The notes beneath the pieces were generated by a model, which saw nothing but the letters and a program-made list of their open reading frames with translations, ran no database searches and had not been told where the DNA came from. DNA of 64,000 nt from assembly GCA_023974075.1 (NCBI GenBank), contig CM043799.1, positions 3,170,428 through 3,234,427 of the forward strand, written 5' to 3'. Position 1 is the first letter of the stretch. Every line of letters starts with the position of its first letter. Origin of the DNA: Chaenocephalus aceratus (taxonomy: Eukaryota; Chordata; Actinopteri; Perciformes; Channichthyidae). This document shows positions 1 to 11,387 of the stretch, piece after piece. The translations under genes and the position numbers were made by a program.

Positions 1-954
1 AATGACACCACAGGCTTTTCTCCCCATCAACTCATGTTTGGCCGGCAGCCAAGGCTTCCAATTGTCATTGCCTTTGGTCCAGAGAGGTCCAAACTATCTC
101 ATTCAGAGTAAGTCAAGAAGTTGACTGAAAGTCTAACTGAAAGCTATCGTTTAGCTACTGAACATAGTCTGAAAAATGCTTTTCAGAACAAACAGAGGTA
201 TGACAACAAAGTAAGAGAATCTACCCTGGCAGCAGGAGACCGAGTCCTCGTAAGAAATGTCAGTTTCAGGGGAAAACATAAAATTGCTGATCACTGGAGT
301 AAAACCATATACACTGTGGTTAAACAAATCCAAGACTCACCTGTCTATGTCGTGGTGCCAGAGAACACAGGAGGACCTGAAAAAGTGTTACACAGAGACT
401 TGCTTTTGCCCTGTGGATTTCTACCGTCTGATGTTGAACAGGTATGCCCTCAAACATCTAAAACCAGACAAGAACCAAATACAGTTTCACTTCCTGAAGC
501 TCTCGCTGAGGTTGAAGATGAAATGCCTCACATGGAAGATGAAGTTGAGTACTACTCCCACTACGACACACTGATGGAAGAGACAGCAGTCACACTGATG
601 GACAAGGAACAAAGTAGCCCGATCACACAAGAGAATAGTGGATTCGGAGGAGAGCCTCACACTGAAGGAACAGCTGGAAGAGACTTTCACATGGAAGACC
701 AATGTGTCTCTGAGAGTCAGGAAGTAGATTTGAGCTTTAATGTGTCTTCTCTCAATCCTGAAGTTCCAGCATTCCAACCCAATGGAGTTAAAGTTGAGGA
801 AAACTGGGAAGAAATCCAAATTCAGCACTCACCTCAGCATCACATTTTAGGAACTGAGGAAAGTCTCCCTCACATTCCAGTGAACCTGAATGAGTTATGT
901 AGCCCAAATACAACCGAAAGTGGATACCAGAAATGTAGTAGTCGATACCTGTGA
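1..954 (+). pseudogene. Ty3/gypsy integrase C-terminal fragment
   Basis: The reading frame opens at the window edge with the end of a gypsy-type integrase core (NDTTGFSPHQLMFGRQPRLP), hits an in-frame TAA at 109-111, then continues open from 121 to 954. Residues after the stop fit an integrase C-terminal domain: a helical stretch, the RYDNKVRESTLAAGDRVLVRN motif shortened here, and a terminal HRDLLLPCGF. An acidic, low-complexity tail follows. No RT, RNase H or LTR is visible here because the element runs off the left edge. It is a degraded retrotransposon remnant, not a host gene. Confidence 0.8.
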
Positions 955-1150
955 AATTCCATGAATCCTGATATGTAATTTGATACCATGGTAAAAAACT
1001 GAATGAGGTCATAATTCCGACTGTTGTAAAATATAATGCAACTGAATGCTGTCAGCCTCGAGCTCTGACGGTACGTGCTGTAAATAGGATACCATCAAGA
1101 AACGAGAGCCGCCTTGTATTCATAGGCACCTGACTTGGTAACAACGATGT
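955..1150. other. Unassigned spacer
   Basis: This stretch lies between the gypsy remnant and the first hAT element. I see no coding potential and no clear LTR. It could be the 3' untranslated end of the gypsy element. Confidence 0.4.
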
Positions 1151-1468
1151 GTTTCTATTAGTGGTGCACGATAATTATCGGTCCGATATTAGGAATTATG
1201 ACGTCATCCCGATAAACCCGATAACAGTATTAATAGCCCCGATAATATACAATATATTTTTTGGGTAAAAAAAAAGAAAAAAATCCTGCAGTGTGGGTGG
1301 ATTGGGGTGAGGGGCGCTTGTTTTTCACTCGGCTCCTCCCGTTTTGCCAGTACTGTGGTGTTAGTGGTTTAGGAAGAGGGGAGTTTTTCACAAATCCAGC
1401 GCTCCCTAACTCATGCCTGGCTGTGACGTAAATGGCGTGCGGCCGTGAAGCCAGGACAGTAAACAAAC

Positions 1469-1717
1469 ATGTCGTCGGTAGTATGGGACTATTTCAAAGT
1501 TTCAGAGTTAGATAGTTCGCTTGCTATTTGTATTAACAGATGCAATGCAGAAGTTCCACGAGGAGGGAAAAAGGAAACTAGCTATAATACTTCCAACCTG
1601 ATCAGTCACCTGAAACATCGCCATGGCTACGATGGTGTGTTAAAAGCGTACGAAGACGCCTGCGCTGCTAAACTAGCGGCGAATCCAAAGCCAGCTGCAA
1701 AGGCACCGGGGCTTTGA
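1469..1717 (+). pseudogene. BED zinc-finger N-terminus of a hAT transposase
   Basis: This is an 82-residue frame with the BED signature: VWDYFK aromatic start, a Cys pair region (CINRCNAE), and an SNLISHLKHRH helix carrying the zinc-binding histidines. The first cysteine spacing (CINRC) is looser than the usual CxxC, so the finger may be degenerate. BED fingers bind DNA at the N-terminus of ZBED/hAT transposases. The frame ends at a stop right after the finger, so it is a truncated relic inside the surrounding element. Confidence 0.72.
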
Positions 1718-1890
1718 CCTATCGACGAGGCTTTTGAAAAAGGCAAGAAGTTTATTTGGGAAAATAAATATGGTCACTTTGAAGAGAAAAACTGTTCTTG
1801 GCTTTGTTTTGTTCATAGTAGTAATGCTCATGTCCTTTGCTCACTACTAGTCTCTTTTTTACCACCAGGTGTGCAAAAACTACAGGTACA

Positions 1891-1894
<4 letters not shown>

Positions 1895-1925
<31 letters not shown>
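1895..1925. repeat. (TA)n microsatellite
   Basis: This is an uninterrupted run of about fifteen TA units inside the hAT derivative, just before its right terminal repeat. Confidence 0.95.
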
Positions 1926-1929
<4 letters not shown>

Positions 1930-2144
1930 TATTATCGGTATCGGTCTTGAGAAGCAGGAAGTTATCGGTATCGGTTTCAAAAAACCAATATCGTGCATCC
2001 CTGGTTTCTATGTAAATAGAAACACAAAAATGCCCAAAACAATAGCAGGTCTGATATTGATATGCTATATTGAGCAGTTCTATGAATCATTTCATTTTGT
2101 GAATGTCAACTTAACACTCCAGTGTATCTATCTGCACAAACTGT

Positions 2145-2343
2145 GTCAGTGTGTGGGCGACTGCGGCTCACAGGGCAGATAAGCATTTACCAATCAGAGG
2201 GTCAGCGGTTTGATTCCCAGCCCCTGCAGACCACATGTTGACGTGTCCTTTGGCGACATTCTTAGCACCAAATCTCTCCTGTAGGCTTGTCTACAGGATA
2301 AAGTGCAGGTTAGCTTTGGATAAAAGCATCAGTGAAATGATAG
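2145..2343 (+). mobile_element. tRNA-derived SINE
   Basis: A box-B-like motif GGTTTGATTCCC lies at 2207-2218, with a degenerate box A about 40 bases upstream, as in an internal RNA polymerase III promoter. The tRNA-like head is followed by a tail ending in CTTTGGATAAAAGCATCAG. This tail is shared with copies near 9.5 kb and 42.7 kb and is typical of teleost SINEs and their partner LINEs. It is not a functional tRNA: the arms do not pair well and the second box is altered. Confidence 0.7.
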
Positions 2344-2345
2344 AA

Positions 2346-3444
2346 GGTGGATCTGCATGCATCTAGTATAAAGGTGTAGTTTTGTTGAAACATATTTGGT
2401 TTCAAATACAATATATTCAATTATCCCACTTTATTTTGACACTACACACGCCACATTCCGGTCAGTTCCCTTTGACATAAATTCATCTTTTTAGAGAGTT
2501 ACCGAAGCACTAGGACATATTACGAGCATTGCAAGTAAAACAAATTTCAGAGCCAGGGAAGGACGTTAGCAAACCAACATAAATCATGACAAACTAATAA
2601 CTGTCACTCAAACACAACCAAAGCTCTAGGTCCAAAAGTGAACAAGTATTTAAAAATAAAAAAGGAAGATCATATTTGAAATGGACAAAATGTTTATATC
2701 CATCTAGAATATTCTTCTGTTATCCATATTTGATGGCCTTTAGCCTCCCCAAATGAATATTTTCTCTTCATTTAACACTTCACTTGTTACAGCCCTACAT
2801 GTTCATGAGGAGGGACAGTATATGGAACATGGATGCTTATATTGATATGTTATCGTTTACCATTGTAAAGTATAATTAGAAAAATACACAGCAAGCTGGG
2901 CTGAGGTCACGCCAACATTGAAAACTGAATCAATGCCCTTTTTATGAATCACAGATAATATTTGATGTTCTTGTGAAGGGGTTTTAGTTTTCTTCCCTGG
3001 CTACGTAGTATTTGTTTAGCGCACAATGGCCCAATACACCATCATACCAAAGTGCATTTCATTTTGCAGGCACCACGATACATAAAGCAAAGGAGACAGT
3101 TATCCAGAACCGGTCCCCAGAATAGAAACCTGAAGTGTCACTTTTAGAACAATACTTTTCTCATTAATCAGCCATCAATATATATTTCCCTTTCACAGAG
3201 TACACATTTTACAGCATAGGTTTCACAAGGTGTCAGATGTACTTTCAGACACCTTTCCTTCGGATGGGTTATACGATTACCAAACACGTTCACATTCTTT
3301 ACGTCAGTGAAGATTTCCAATCTTTTTAAAGTAAAACAGAGATGTGTGCAGTGTTTCCTCATGCTGCCACTTCAGTCCTTCACTCTTTAGTCGCCGATTC
3401 AAACTGAAACTAGCTACTTCCAACAACGTCTTCCTGTTCAGATC
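2346..3444. other. Non-coding, no recognised element
   Basis: About 1.1 kb of AT-rich sequence with only short chance frames. It could be intergenic, or the 3' flank of the minus-strand FAM241A-like gene. I see no repeat boundaries. Confidence 0.5.
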
Positions 3445-3452
3445 ATCTATAG

Positions 3453-3845
3453 CAGGGGTTCTCAAAGTTTTGATGAGCGAGGGCCAATTTAGGTTCCCAA
3501 TATTGGATTGAGGGCCGCCCAAGAAAAAACGGAACACAAAATAATTCCAAAACAAATCCTTTCTTTATTGTACTAACCAATTACCGCAACTCGCGAGATG
3601 CCTAGTTGCCATGCAACCAGTAGTCTAGCAAACTTTCCACAAGCTGTCATTCATAATTTAGGAATGACAACCCAGGGGGCGCAGTTTTACCATTCTTAAA
3701 TTCCATTCTAATTCTTACTAGATACAACCATGGAGGATCAACATATAACGCATGCATTTCAGCGTGTCATATTAACTCTCGCGGGCCGCCAGAAACATTT
3801 CCGAGGGCCGCCATTGGCCCGCGGGCCGCACTTTGAGAACCCCTG
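3453..3845. mobile_element. hAT MITE, perfect 16-bp terminal repeats
   Basis: This 393-bp element is bounded by the direct repeat ATCTATAG (3445-3452 and 3846-3853). Both ends read CAGGGGTTCTCAAAGT in inverted orientation with no mismatch over 16 bases. GGGCCGCC-rich subterminal blocks lie at each end. It encodes nothing and would be mobilised in trans. Confidence 0.93.
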
Positions 3846-3853
3846 ATCTATAG

Positions 3854-4641
3854 AGTGGTGCCGTGAAGACTTGTTTTTGTAGCCCGACCCAAAAGTTAGC
3901 ATCTTAATGGTTCCCTCGACAAAAATCAATGGGGCTTTTCCATTGGATTTCCAAATATTGCTGAAGATAAGATCTCTGGTAACACATTGATATGACATGT
4001 TGTGTTCAGCAGGATCATTTGCACCACTTTATGATTTCTGAAGCGTAATTGCAATTCCTGTAAGAGTTAAAAGCTAACGTTAGCTAATGCTATAAATAGA
4101 TAACCTTGACAATCATGGTCAAGTGACTTTATGTGACCACCGCTAAGCTAAAAGCGGCTAATATTTGGCGAGATTACTTTTAGAAGTCTTATTTACTAAC
4201 TAGTATTCAACCCCCGTTTTTATGACACATAAAAGCTTCAGGCATGCACCAGTGGGGTATTTACTGACATGTGTTACTTCTGGAAATTGAAAATCTTGTG
4301 TTAACCACAGATCTTATTTCAGCTATATAACCAAACACTTTGAGACAAGGGAACAGGAAGTGTTCAAATGCTAACTCATATCCTGGTTTAGGACTCATTC
4401 CTGCAGCTCTCCATGCCATTTCAACAGAATAATAGCAGAGGCAGCGGGACAACACCACTCCTGTATCTGAGGGGAAATCAATCCTGAAGAAGGGACCCTC
4501 TGAAACACTGAACAAGCTTCAAACCAATTGCAGAAAGCTGCTAGTCACCATCACTTAAACGCCCCCCTCAAAATCCATTCGCATGACAAAAGTCCCGCAG
4601 ATGGAAGCATTAACCCAAGCGAAGAGCAGGCTCCGCCCCCG
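3854..4641. other. Probable 3' flank/UTR of the FAM241A-like gene
   Basis: This is non-coding sequence directly downstream (on the minus strand) of the stop codon of the FAM241A-like exon. It may contain the 3' UTR, but I cannot place a poly(A) site with confidence. No repeat boundary is visible. Confidence 0.35.
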
Positions 4642-4953
<312 letters not shown>

Positions 4954-4968
4954 TTAGAACAGGTTATA

Positions 4969-4992
4969 TATACACACACACACACACACACA
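4969..4992. repeat. Short (CA)n microsatellite
   Basis: About ten CA units just upstream of the FAM241A-like exon, in its intron. Confidence 0.9.
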
Positions 4993-5019
4993 GATATAAC
5001 GAGCTCATCAGTACACAGC

Positions 5020-5325
5020 GTGTCCAGCAGTGGCTCAGTCAGTAGAGGCTTGGACTGGGAGCCGTAGGGTCGCTGGTTCAAGTCCCCGAAGAGACTTAAA
5101 ATAGGGAGTGTACTTGTACATGTACTTGGAGAGGTCCCAGTTCACCACCTGGGCCCTGCCGTGGTGCTCTTGTGCAAGGTATTGGACAGTGGACACCCTA
5201 CACCCCAACTGCTCCCCGGACGCCGTACAATAGCATCCTAGTACTAGGATGTGTTAAAAGCAGAGAACAAATGTCACTGTGTGCTGTGTGCATGTATGTG
5301 TGACCAATAAAGAGGGTTTATCCTC
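5020..5325 (+). mobile_element. tRNA-derived SINE
   Basis: A box-A-like TGGCTCAGTCAG lies at 5031-5042 and box B GGTTCAAGTCCC at 5075-5086, a good polymerase III promoter. The tRNA-like head is followed by a body with TGCTCCCCGGACGCCGT, which recurs in the SINE at 52.7 kb, and the 3' end reads CCAATAAAGAGGG. The two copies appear to belong to one SINE family. Confidence 0.78.
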
Positions 5326-5339
5326 CGATTCTACTCAAC

Positions 5340-7000
5340 CAGAGGCACTCCTATTCCGTTTATATTGTGATATACATCTAAATTAGTATATAGTAGTGCA
5401 ATATACACATTTTAACTTCTTATGTTTATATATCCATTTTTTTTAAATGTTTTTATTTCAGTCCTCATTTGTCTTCTTATATTAATATAAATATCTATTT
5501 GATCTTTTATTGGACATTTTACTTTAACGTCTCAGGTTTGGTTACACTATTTATTCTTTTATCTTTAATTTGACATTTTACTTTAACTTCTTATGTTTAT
5601 AGAAATATTTGTATTCCATTTTTTTTTTTATTCTGAAATGGAGCATCTGTCACGGTCTCTACTTGGTCCAAATAGACCTGATGATGGAGGGGAGTTGTTC
5701 ATCCCTTTAAAGACGTTTCTCTGATGCCATTAAAGGACAACAACGTCTGTAAAGAAACTACCTCAAAAATCATTTTTGATTAATATTATCATTACATTTC
5801 ACTGAGCTACATTTTTTTAACCAGAACTGATCATAACACCCAAATATTAATTCATTTTCAGAATTTTAATTACCAGTTTGTTAACATAATGCCACTGTTT
5901 CTTTTGTTAAATTAAAAAATATCATATATATAATAATTTTCTCTATGACGGAAGGATTTCTATTCGTATTTATTATTTAGTCTGGGATTAGCAAAAGGGT
6001 AGCAACAAAATATATTGTCGATAACCTGTAAATAAAAAATAATGATGACATGATTACACTTACTCAATAAGGCTACTTCACCCAGAACACTTGTAGGCTT
6101 ATATCTTATTTGCATTATTATTTGTGTTAATATATTTTACTTTCTTAAAATATGTTCCCTTACATTGCAAATAGAGTTAAAAAAAGGGTAGAATCATGTT
6201 AAGAAATTCAGATGAATAATATCCTCATTATTTTTGTAACAATTTCATATAATACCGTCACAGCGAAAAACTAAAGGACCACAGTGATACCCTTTTTGGG
6301 TCATACGGCTTCCGTTTCCTGCTAGCCCTGCCCCTACTGTTCTCCCGGCAGCCTGTAATCCCATTTACTGTATAATGATTGACTTCCTTACTGTAGAACA
6401 GCATTCTGAGGCACACCCTTTCCTGTCTGCCATGGTACACAGCACACACACTGCAGTTGCTGTAATATATTCTACATACTGACTTTCTTTACCATCAATT
6501 TCCATAAAGAAAGCACCACAAAACAAATCGACTACAAAACACTTCACCACAGGCTACACCATGATTTGCAAAGGAAAATGACAAGTTAGAAATGAATACA
6601 CAGGACTTTCATTCCGGGAAGGCCTTAATCACAAATAATTCATTATTAAAAGCAGTGACATGAAAATGCATTAAATGTGTACTGGTCCTGTTCCATGATG
6701 TGGTCTCTTGTTAAGAGTACATTTACTCAAGTACTCTACTTAAGCACATTCTGAGGTAGGCTACTTGTACCTTTCCATTGTATGCTACTTTGTACTTCTT
6801 TCTACCCATCTACAATTCAGAGATACATTGTGTAGTTGTTACTCCACTACATGTATTTAATACTTTAGTTATGTTACAGATTTGGATTAATGATTTGAAA
6901 TATATAATCAACTCTTAAATCAGACTTTAGTTTCTGGTCCATGAATGTCGGGGGTAAATAAGTTAGCCTGGTGTGAAGTAAACAGCTACAGCTAGCTTGC
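5340..7000. other. AT-rich intron/intergenic stretch with one dispersed repeat
   Basis: No coding features are seen. Positions 6716-6935 carry a dispersed teleost repeat (motifs such as TACTCCACTACATGTATTTA) that recurs at 60.79-60.93 kb. The rest is AT-rich and unassigned. Confidence 0.55.
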
Positions 7001-7019
7001 TAAATGTACTTTGCTGTAC

Positions 7020-7166
7020 CTGTAATCGCTGGTAATGTAAAGCGGTCTGTCGTGCAGCGTAAACATGTTCAGGAGCTTGCCATCTTCTCCGGTTTTCCGG
7101 AGGCTGTTCTTCAAATTCACGTCGACGAAATACATGGTGATTCGCAGGTTGCGTTACAGTGGACAT
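7020..7166 (-). CDS. fam241a: Candidate first coding exon of the FAM241A-like gene
   Basis: From an ATG at 7166, 49 codons run open to a good donor (TTACAG|GTACAG) at 7020. The exon ends in phase 0, matching the phase-0 acceptor of the FAM241A exon about 2.1 kb downstream; the predicted product would be 147 residues, close to the human length I recall (about 130). The N-terminus (MSTVTQPANHHVFRRREFEE) is charged and shows no clear similarity to human, but that region is poorly conserved. A caveat is that a second frame from an ATG at 7133 is also open to the same donor, in phase 2, and would not join the FAM241A exon in frame. Confidence 0.4.
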
Positions 7167-7320
7167 TTTGCAGCTGGTCCACTGACAGTAACTTCAGAAA
7201 ACAAAACATACGAGCTGTGATTCCTCTGTGGTTTTCTGGTAGGTGGCAACTACAGTTAAGGGGCATTACTGCCACCTACTGGGTTGGAGTGAGGACCGAA
7301 ATGATCTTGCCCATCTTTTA

Positions 7321-7352
7321 AAATAAATAATAATAATAATAATAATAATAAA
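7321..7352. repeat. (AAT)n microsatellite
   Basis: About ten AAT units between the two divergent genes. Confidence 0.9.
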
Positions 7353-7359
7353 ACCTTTA

Positions 7360-8388
7360 AAACGATACATACAAAGGGAATACAATTACCTTACAATTAA
7401 ATTAAAATCTGTTTGCTTTAAATAATGAAATAGTCTCCCTAAACCTCCACTGGTTCCTGCCAGGGGTCACCTCAAGGATGTTTTCCTATTAGATGCAGTA
7501 TTTTTCTTTATTCGTGTCCACCCTTAAATCTGTGCTTATTTCTCTAATGAGATTTATTTTGATTATTCCTTTTGCTTCAGATTTCTTTAGTGTTGTGTCC
7601 ATGATGTCCCTATGTTTCAGAGCCTGGCTAATGCTGCATCATATATTGGTAGTTGTCAAGCTTCAGTGTGCCCTTTATGATTTGCCCAGGAATGCATCTT
7701 AAATGTTAAAAAAAACAAAAAACAGATCGAGTAAAATAATGGCATTAAAAAAATGTATATTACAAATATATTGTACTGTGGTAGACTAATGGATCTCTTT
7801 GACCAAAACGTACTTTGATGTTAATAACCTGAAACAGTGATTATCCACAGGCTTATAGACCTGGTCTGTCATGGACTACTCCAACACAAATGACTTAATG
7901 ACTTCCAGTGCTACAGTGAAATATAAAAAAAATGGTTAGTAGTAAAGTAGCAAGATGTACATTACAGTGCTCTTACATATATGTCATAGACATACATGAC
8001 ACATTCAACTGGTTAACTGTAAAGCAGAGAACCACCAATGCTTTGCTCAAATGAGTGAAAACTGTGACAGTGTCATGCTCATCAAATGTAATATGGGGAA
8101 GGCTATTCCTCTTTATTCAACATAATGGGATCAAAGGAACCTCAATCTTCCAGACTTCATAGTACACCATTTAGGTTTCATTACGGACTGAACAGGTTTA
8201 CAATAAACACATTTTCAATCACAGAGTCGTTCAACCCTATAGTCCCTAAAGTGTATTTGCCATTCACTATCATGTATCATTAACAATGGCTAACAATTCC
8301 ATTTAAGGTGCATGCACTGATGCTGTAGACTTAAAGGTTTTGGTTGGCGTTCTCTGATGTTGTGATTTGTTTTACTGACAGTGGGCGT
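7360..8388. other. Intergenic sequence upstream of lrit3
   Basis: No coding region or element boundary recognised. It is AT-rich, and contains the start of the lrit3 upstream region. Confidence 0.5.
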
Positions 8389-8389
8389 G

Positions 8390-8436
8390 GGATTAAATGC
8401 CGCTCGTAAACAGTGTAATCCCAGCTAATCTGGGAT
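8390..8436 (+). promoter_or_regulatory. Cluster of CRX/OTX-like homeodomain sites upstream of lrit3
   Basis: GGATTA (8390-8395), TAATCC (8416-8421) and TAATCT (8426-8431) lie within 42 bp, about 110-150 bp upstream of the lrit3 start codon. TAATCC/GGATTA is the core recognised by the photoreceptor factors CRX and OTX. The second and third sites sit in a small inverted repeat, ATCCCAG...CTGGGAT (8418-8436). Since LRIT3 is made by photoreceptors, regulation through these sites is plausible but is inferred from motif and position only. Confidence 0.45.
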
Positions 8437-8537
8437 ACAGTTTCACTCTGCACTGTGGACACAACCTCAGACTGGAGAGCACTGGGAATATGGAGATACA
8501 AAGTGTTGGTCTGAGTATGCGGTTTGTCTGGTGAAGG

Positions 8538-8647
8538 ATGTTTCTGCTGCTCCTCGCTCACATCTTGCAGTCTCCTCTGTTGGCGGTGCAGTCCTGTCCA
8601 GCTCTATGTGCTTGCACGTATGGGAACGTTGGAGCAGCAGAGCTCAG
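8538..8647 (+). CDS. lrit3: lrit3-like, exon 1 (signal peptide and LRRNT start)
   Basis: LRIT3 is a leucine-rich repeat, Ig-domain membrane protein needed in photoreceptors for trans-synaptic placement of nyctalopin and TRPM1 on ON-bipolar cells. The ATG at 8538 opens a hydrophobic signal peptide (MFLLLLAHILQSPLLAVQ). The cysteine-rich LRR N-cap then begins (C20, C24, C26). The exon ends in phase 2 before a GT donor at 8648 and joins in frame to exon 2. The visible exons together encode about 460 residues; human LRIT3 is longer because it also carries a fibronectin III domain and a membrane segment, neither of which I see here. The exon order, residues and phases support LRIT3 over LRIT1/2, and linkage to FAM241A agrees. 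Confidence 0.85.
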
Positions 8648-8767
8648 GTTGAGTGAGCTTCATTTCATCCTCATCTTTGTGTTGTAGTGTTGATCCTCCT
8701 GGAACAAAACTTAAAACATCCCATTACATGTTTGTAAACTTCTATCCAAAGCAGCGTTACTTACTAT

Positions 8768-9856
8768 CAGTGAAGACTGGTCATTAGCCCCACCTAGTGT
8801 CAGCAGAAAGTATTAAAAATAATGATTACAAAAAAATGCAAAAAATAAATTAAAAAATATATAAAATATATTTTAAGATCATGTTTAATCATCTGATTCG
8901 TCTGTACATTGCTGTTTTAGTCTGTGCTCTTCTAATGAGTGTCTACAGTGTGTGCCGTTTGAGCTGTTTAGAGCCATGTGGGACAACACCCGATCCTGCC
9001 CCTCCCTCTGCCTGTCTAAGTGAACGGTGACTGTAAAAACTACACTGCGCATGCTCAGAGTATTGTCCTATTTAATGTGTGTGGCAAAAAATAATGACCA
9101 TAGGGTCATTGAGCTGCCATCCCCACCATACGTCATCTCACATCATTCAGAGCTGATTGGCTGTCAGTACGTGTGCCTGTGAAAAGTGTGGTGTGTGAAG
9201 AGGAGACGAGAGAGCTGCAGTGACGCGTCCTAAAACCGTTTTGTTCAGCCGGATAATATCCACATGTCTACCCTACTTTTATAATATTCGAATCATAAAT
9301 CTATTGATTAGATTAGATTTATGATCTTGAAACTACAAGAACATAAGGAGGACTTTTACAAAAAAGTAATAGAGATTTTTGTCCAGAGGGATAGGCAAAT
9401 GGACTTAATCTTGAAATGTTTGGCTCTATGAAACCTGATGATTCTGTTTTCTTCAAGGTTGTGTCTTCCTGGTCGAATGTACTTATTGTAAGTCGCTTTG
9501 GATAAAAGCGTCAGCTAAATGTAATGTAATGTAATGTAAAAAAAAAGTCAAGGTAAGACTGCAATTGTATTGAAAATGGGATCTTACTAAGAGAGAACAA
9601 TTCAATATTTAAATGATAAAATTACATTTTTTGGGTATCCTTTTGTTGAACTGTCTGTTTAAAATTAATTGAAGCATCAGACAAAAAAAGCTTTTGAAAA
9701 TAATATTATATTTTGATTTAGGTCAAAATATAAACCCCTTGTAAACCCGAAGAGTCAGTGCCAGTGCCTCACCAGCCATGAACCTCACTGCAGAAGCTTA
9801 TAGATATCTAAGTTTTTTGTGCCCCACCACTTTTGTACATATAAAAACTATTCAAT
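8768..9856 (+). mobile_element. hAT-like element in lrit3 intron 1 (copy 1)
   Basis: This copy aligns throughout with the element at 41040-42113 and lies in the same orientation. It starts with CAGTGAAGACTGG, related to the other copy's CACTGGCGACTGG terminus. Its right end reads TACATATAAAAACTATT where the other copy has the terminal CGCCACTG, so the right terminal repeat is lost or diverged. It carries an extra insert at 9411-9546. No transposase is encoded. Confidence 0.7.
9411..9546 (+). mobile_element. SINE/LINE 3' tail inserted in the hAT copy
   Basis: This segment is absent from the otherwise matching element at 41.8 kb. It ends with GCTTTGGATAAAAGCGTCAG followed by four (TAATG) units and an A-run, the expected 3' end of a retroposed fragment. 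The same sequence appears inverted at 42.66-42.79 kb at the end of an L2-like LINE fragment, so this is probably a 5'-truncated insertion of that family. Confidence 0.75.
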
Positions 9857-9939
9857 ACCGCAGTCACGTCTGGTATTGAATGGTATGTACATTTGGATAG
9901 TTGGGGACAAAATATATTTTCTAAGGACACTGACATGTT

Positions 9940-9980
9940 GCAGGGGATTGACCCGCTGACCCTTTGATTGGTAGATGCTT
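9940..9980 (-). mobile_element. Inverted SINE head fragment
   Basis: The reverse complement matches the SINE at 2.18-2.23 kb, including the modified box-B region. It is truncated at both ends and followed by an (ATT)n tract. Confidence 0.55.
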
Positions 9981-10008
9981 ATTATTATTATTATTATTAT
10001 TATTATTG
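9979..10008. repeat. (ATT)n microsatellite
   Basis: About nine ATT units adjoining the SINE fragment, in intron 1 of lrit3. Confidence 0.92.
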
Positions 10009-10582
10009 CCCGAGACGTGATATTTGAGTAACTATAATTGTATTCATTTTTAACTTAAAAAATTAGGAGGATAACAGGGACAGGGTTGAAATCTTCTTGT
10101 AACCAAATCAAGTTAGAGAATGTATCATTCTAATTAGAAAATAAGTATATTCGTGAACTAAATCAGAGAAGAAGATTTGGAATTTATATATTAAATATTC
10201 AAGTTTCTAATATGAAACAAAGGCTTTTGCAATTGAGAAAAAATCTGATTTGTACAAGATTTAGCTTTCAGCTACTGTCCATCTGCTGTTCGTTGACCAA
10301 GGGAAAAACAACTGGTAGGAAATCCATTGAGCATGTTTGTAAAGCCTTTCAATATGCACATGCATTCCTTTAGGTAAGAAAAGTCACTAATAATGTTACA
10401 CATTTGGTTATTTGAAATATCCTCATAGTAACTACAATTATTAACGTATTATAAGTAACCAATGTAAAGCATTAGACAAGCAAAATAGTGTTTGAGAATT
10501 GCATATATCTTCAAGCAAAAATGATCAAATAGTGTGAATGATTGAACTGAGAAATGACACATCTTTGTATTTCCCATCACAG

Positions 10583-10957
10583 GTTGGTGCAGTGCAGTGA
10601 CCCAGGGATCTCAGCCGTTCCTGTTAACGTCCCGGCTGATACAGTCAAACTGCGTCTAGAGAAGACCTTTATCTCCAAGTTGCCCCGGGCAGCCTTCTAC
10701 AACCTGTCAGAGCTGCGTTTTTTGTGGCTGACCTACAACTCCATCACCTCCATCCACCCCAGCAGCTTCGTCAACCTGATGGCCCTGCGAGAGCTACGTC
10801 TGGATGGAAACCTGCTGTCATCCTTCCCCTGGGAGGGGCTCAGGGACATGCCCCGCCTCCAGACTCTCGGTCTCCACAACAACCGTCTTTCCAGCCTTCC
10901 TGCGCACGCTGCTGTCTTTCTTCCGAATATCACCTACCTGGACCTGTCCAGTAACAG
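10583..10957 (+). CDS. lrit3: lrit3-like, exon 2 (leucine-rich repeats)
   Basis: The acceptor CCCATCACAG precedes the exon, which completes the split arginine codon of exon 1 and continues LVQCSDPG. It encodes the end of the N-cap and roughly four LRR units. Diagnostic runs are DTVKLRLEKTFISKLP, LTYNSITSIHPSSF, ALRELRLDGNLLSSFPWEGL, LGLHNNRLSSLP and YLDLSSNR. These align closely with what I recall of human LRIT3. The exon ends in phase 2 at a GTGTGT donor. The following LRR/linker exon (human LTTLPPDFLESW...) is not found by eye before 40.5 kb, and the phases show that something is missing between them. Confidence 0.9.
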
Positions 10958-11387
10958 GTGTGTCAGATACCACCGTTTCTGTTGAGTGTGAGCTTGAGTG
11001 GAGGAAATGGAATTAGTAGCAGGGAGCTTTGAATTGTTTTCCGTCCAATCTGCACAAAATGTCCGCCCTCGGTTGAGTCCGGTCGAGTCAAAAGAATGGA
11101 GAGGGAAAATAACTCTGGGTTTCCATTTTAGCGCATTTCACAACTTTAAGGAGTGACACATAAACTGTAGTACCACCATTTAGACTCTATGGATATTAGC
11201 TTCACGCCAGCTGCTTCCTGGGGGCTTTTGACCATTAGCTGATTGAGAGTGACAATTTTGCCTCTTGACACAAGGGTTTTTGTTCAGCAGTACACCTTAC
11301 ATTTCACTACAAAACTTAAAGCAGTCGTGGAAGAATTAGAAGCCAGCCTGTTTAACTTAGAACAGGTTTTACAAATGTACTATAACC
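10958..11387. other. Start of the large lrit3 intron, unassigned
   Basis: No second LRR exon or element boundary is visible in the 430 bp after the donor. Confidence 0.5.

Larger units (their letters stand above)
1159..2003 (+). mobile_element. Non-autonomous hAT element with BED exon
   Basis: The element is bounded by the 8-bp direct repeat GTTTCTAT (1151-1158 and 2004-2011). Its terminal inverted repeats are TAGTGGTGCACGAT and CAGGGATGCACGAT, matching at 11 of 14 positions, which is the hAT pattern. Subterminal ATCGGTATCGG repeats occur at the right end. The only coding piece is a BED zinc-finger frame at 1469-1717; there is no transposase core, so it is a deletion derivative that would need a transposase in trans. 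A (TA)n microsatellite lies near the right end. Confidence 0.88.

Noticed and set aside
2145..2343. Possible tRNA gene
   Set aside because: Box-like motifs are present, but the arms do not fold into a cloverleaf and the fragment continues into a SINE tail.
5031..5090. Possible tRNA gene
   Set aside because: Good box A and B, but no proper acceptor stem; it is the head of a SINE shared with 52.7 kb.
7004..7321. Plus-strand 105-codon frame between fam241a and lrit3
   Set aside because: No domain or homology; the opposite strand has a better exon candidate with a splice donor.
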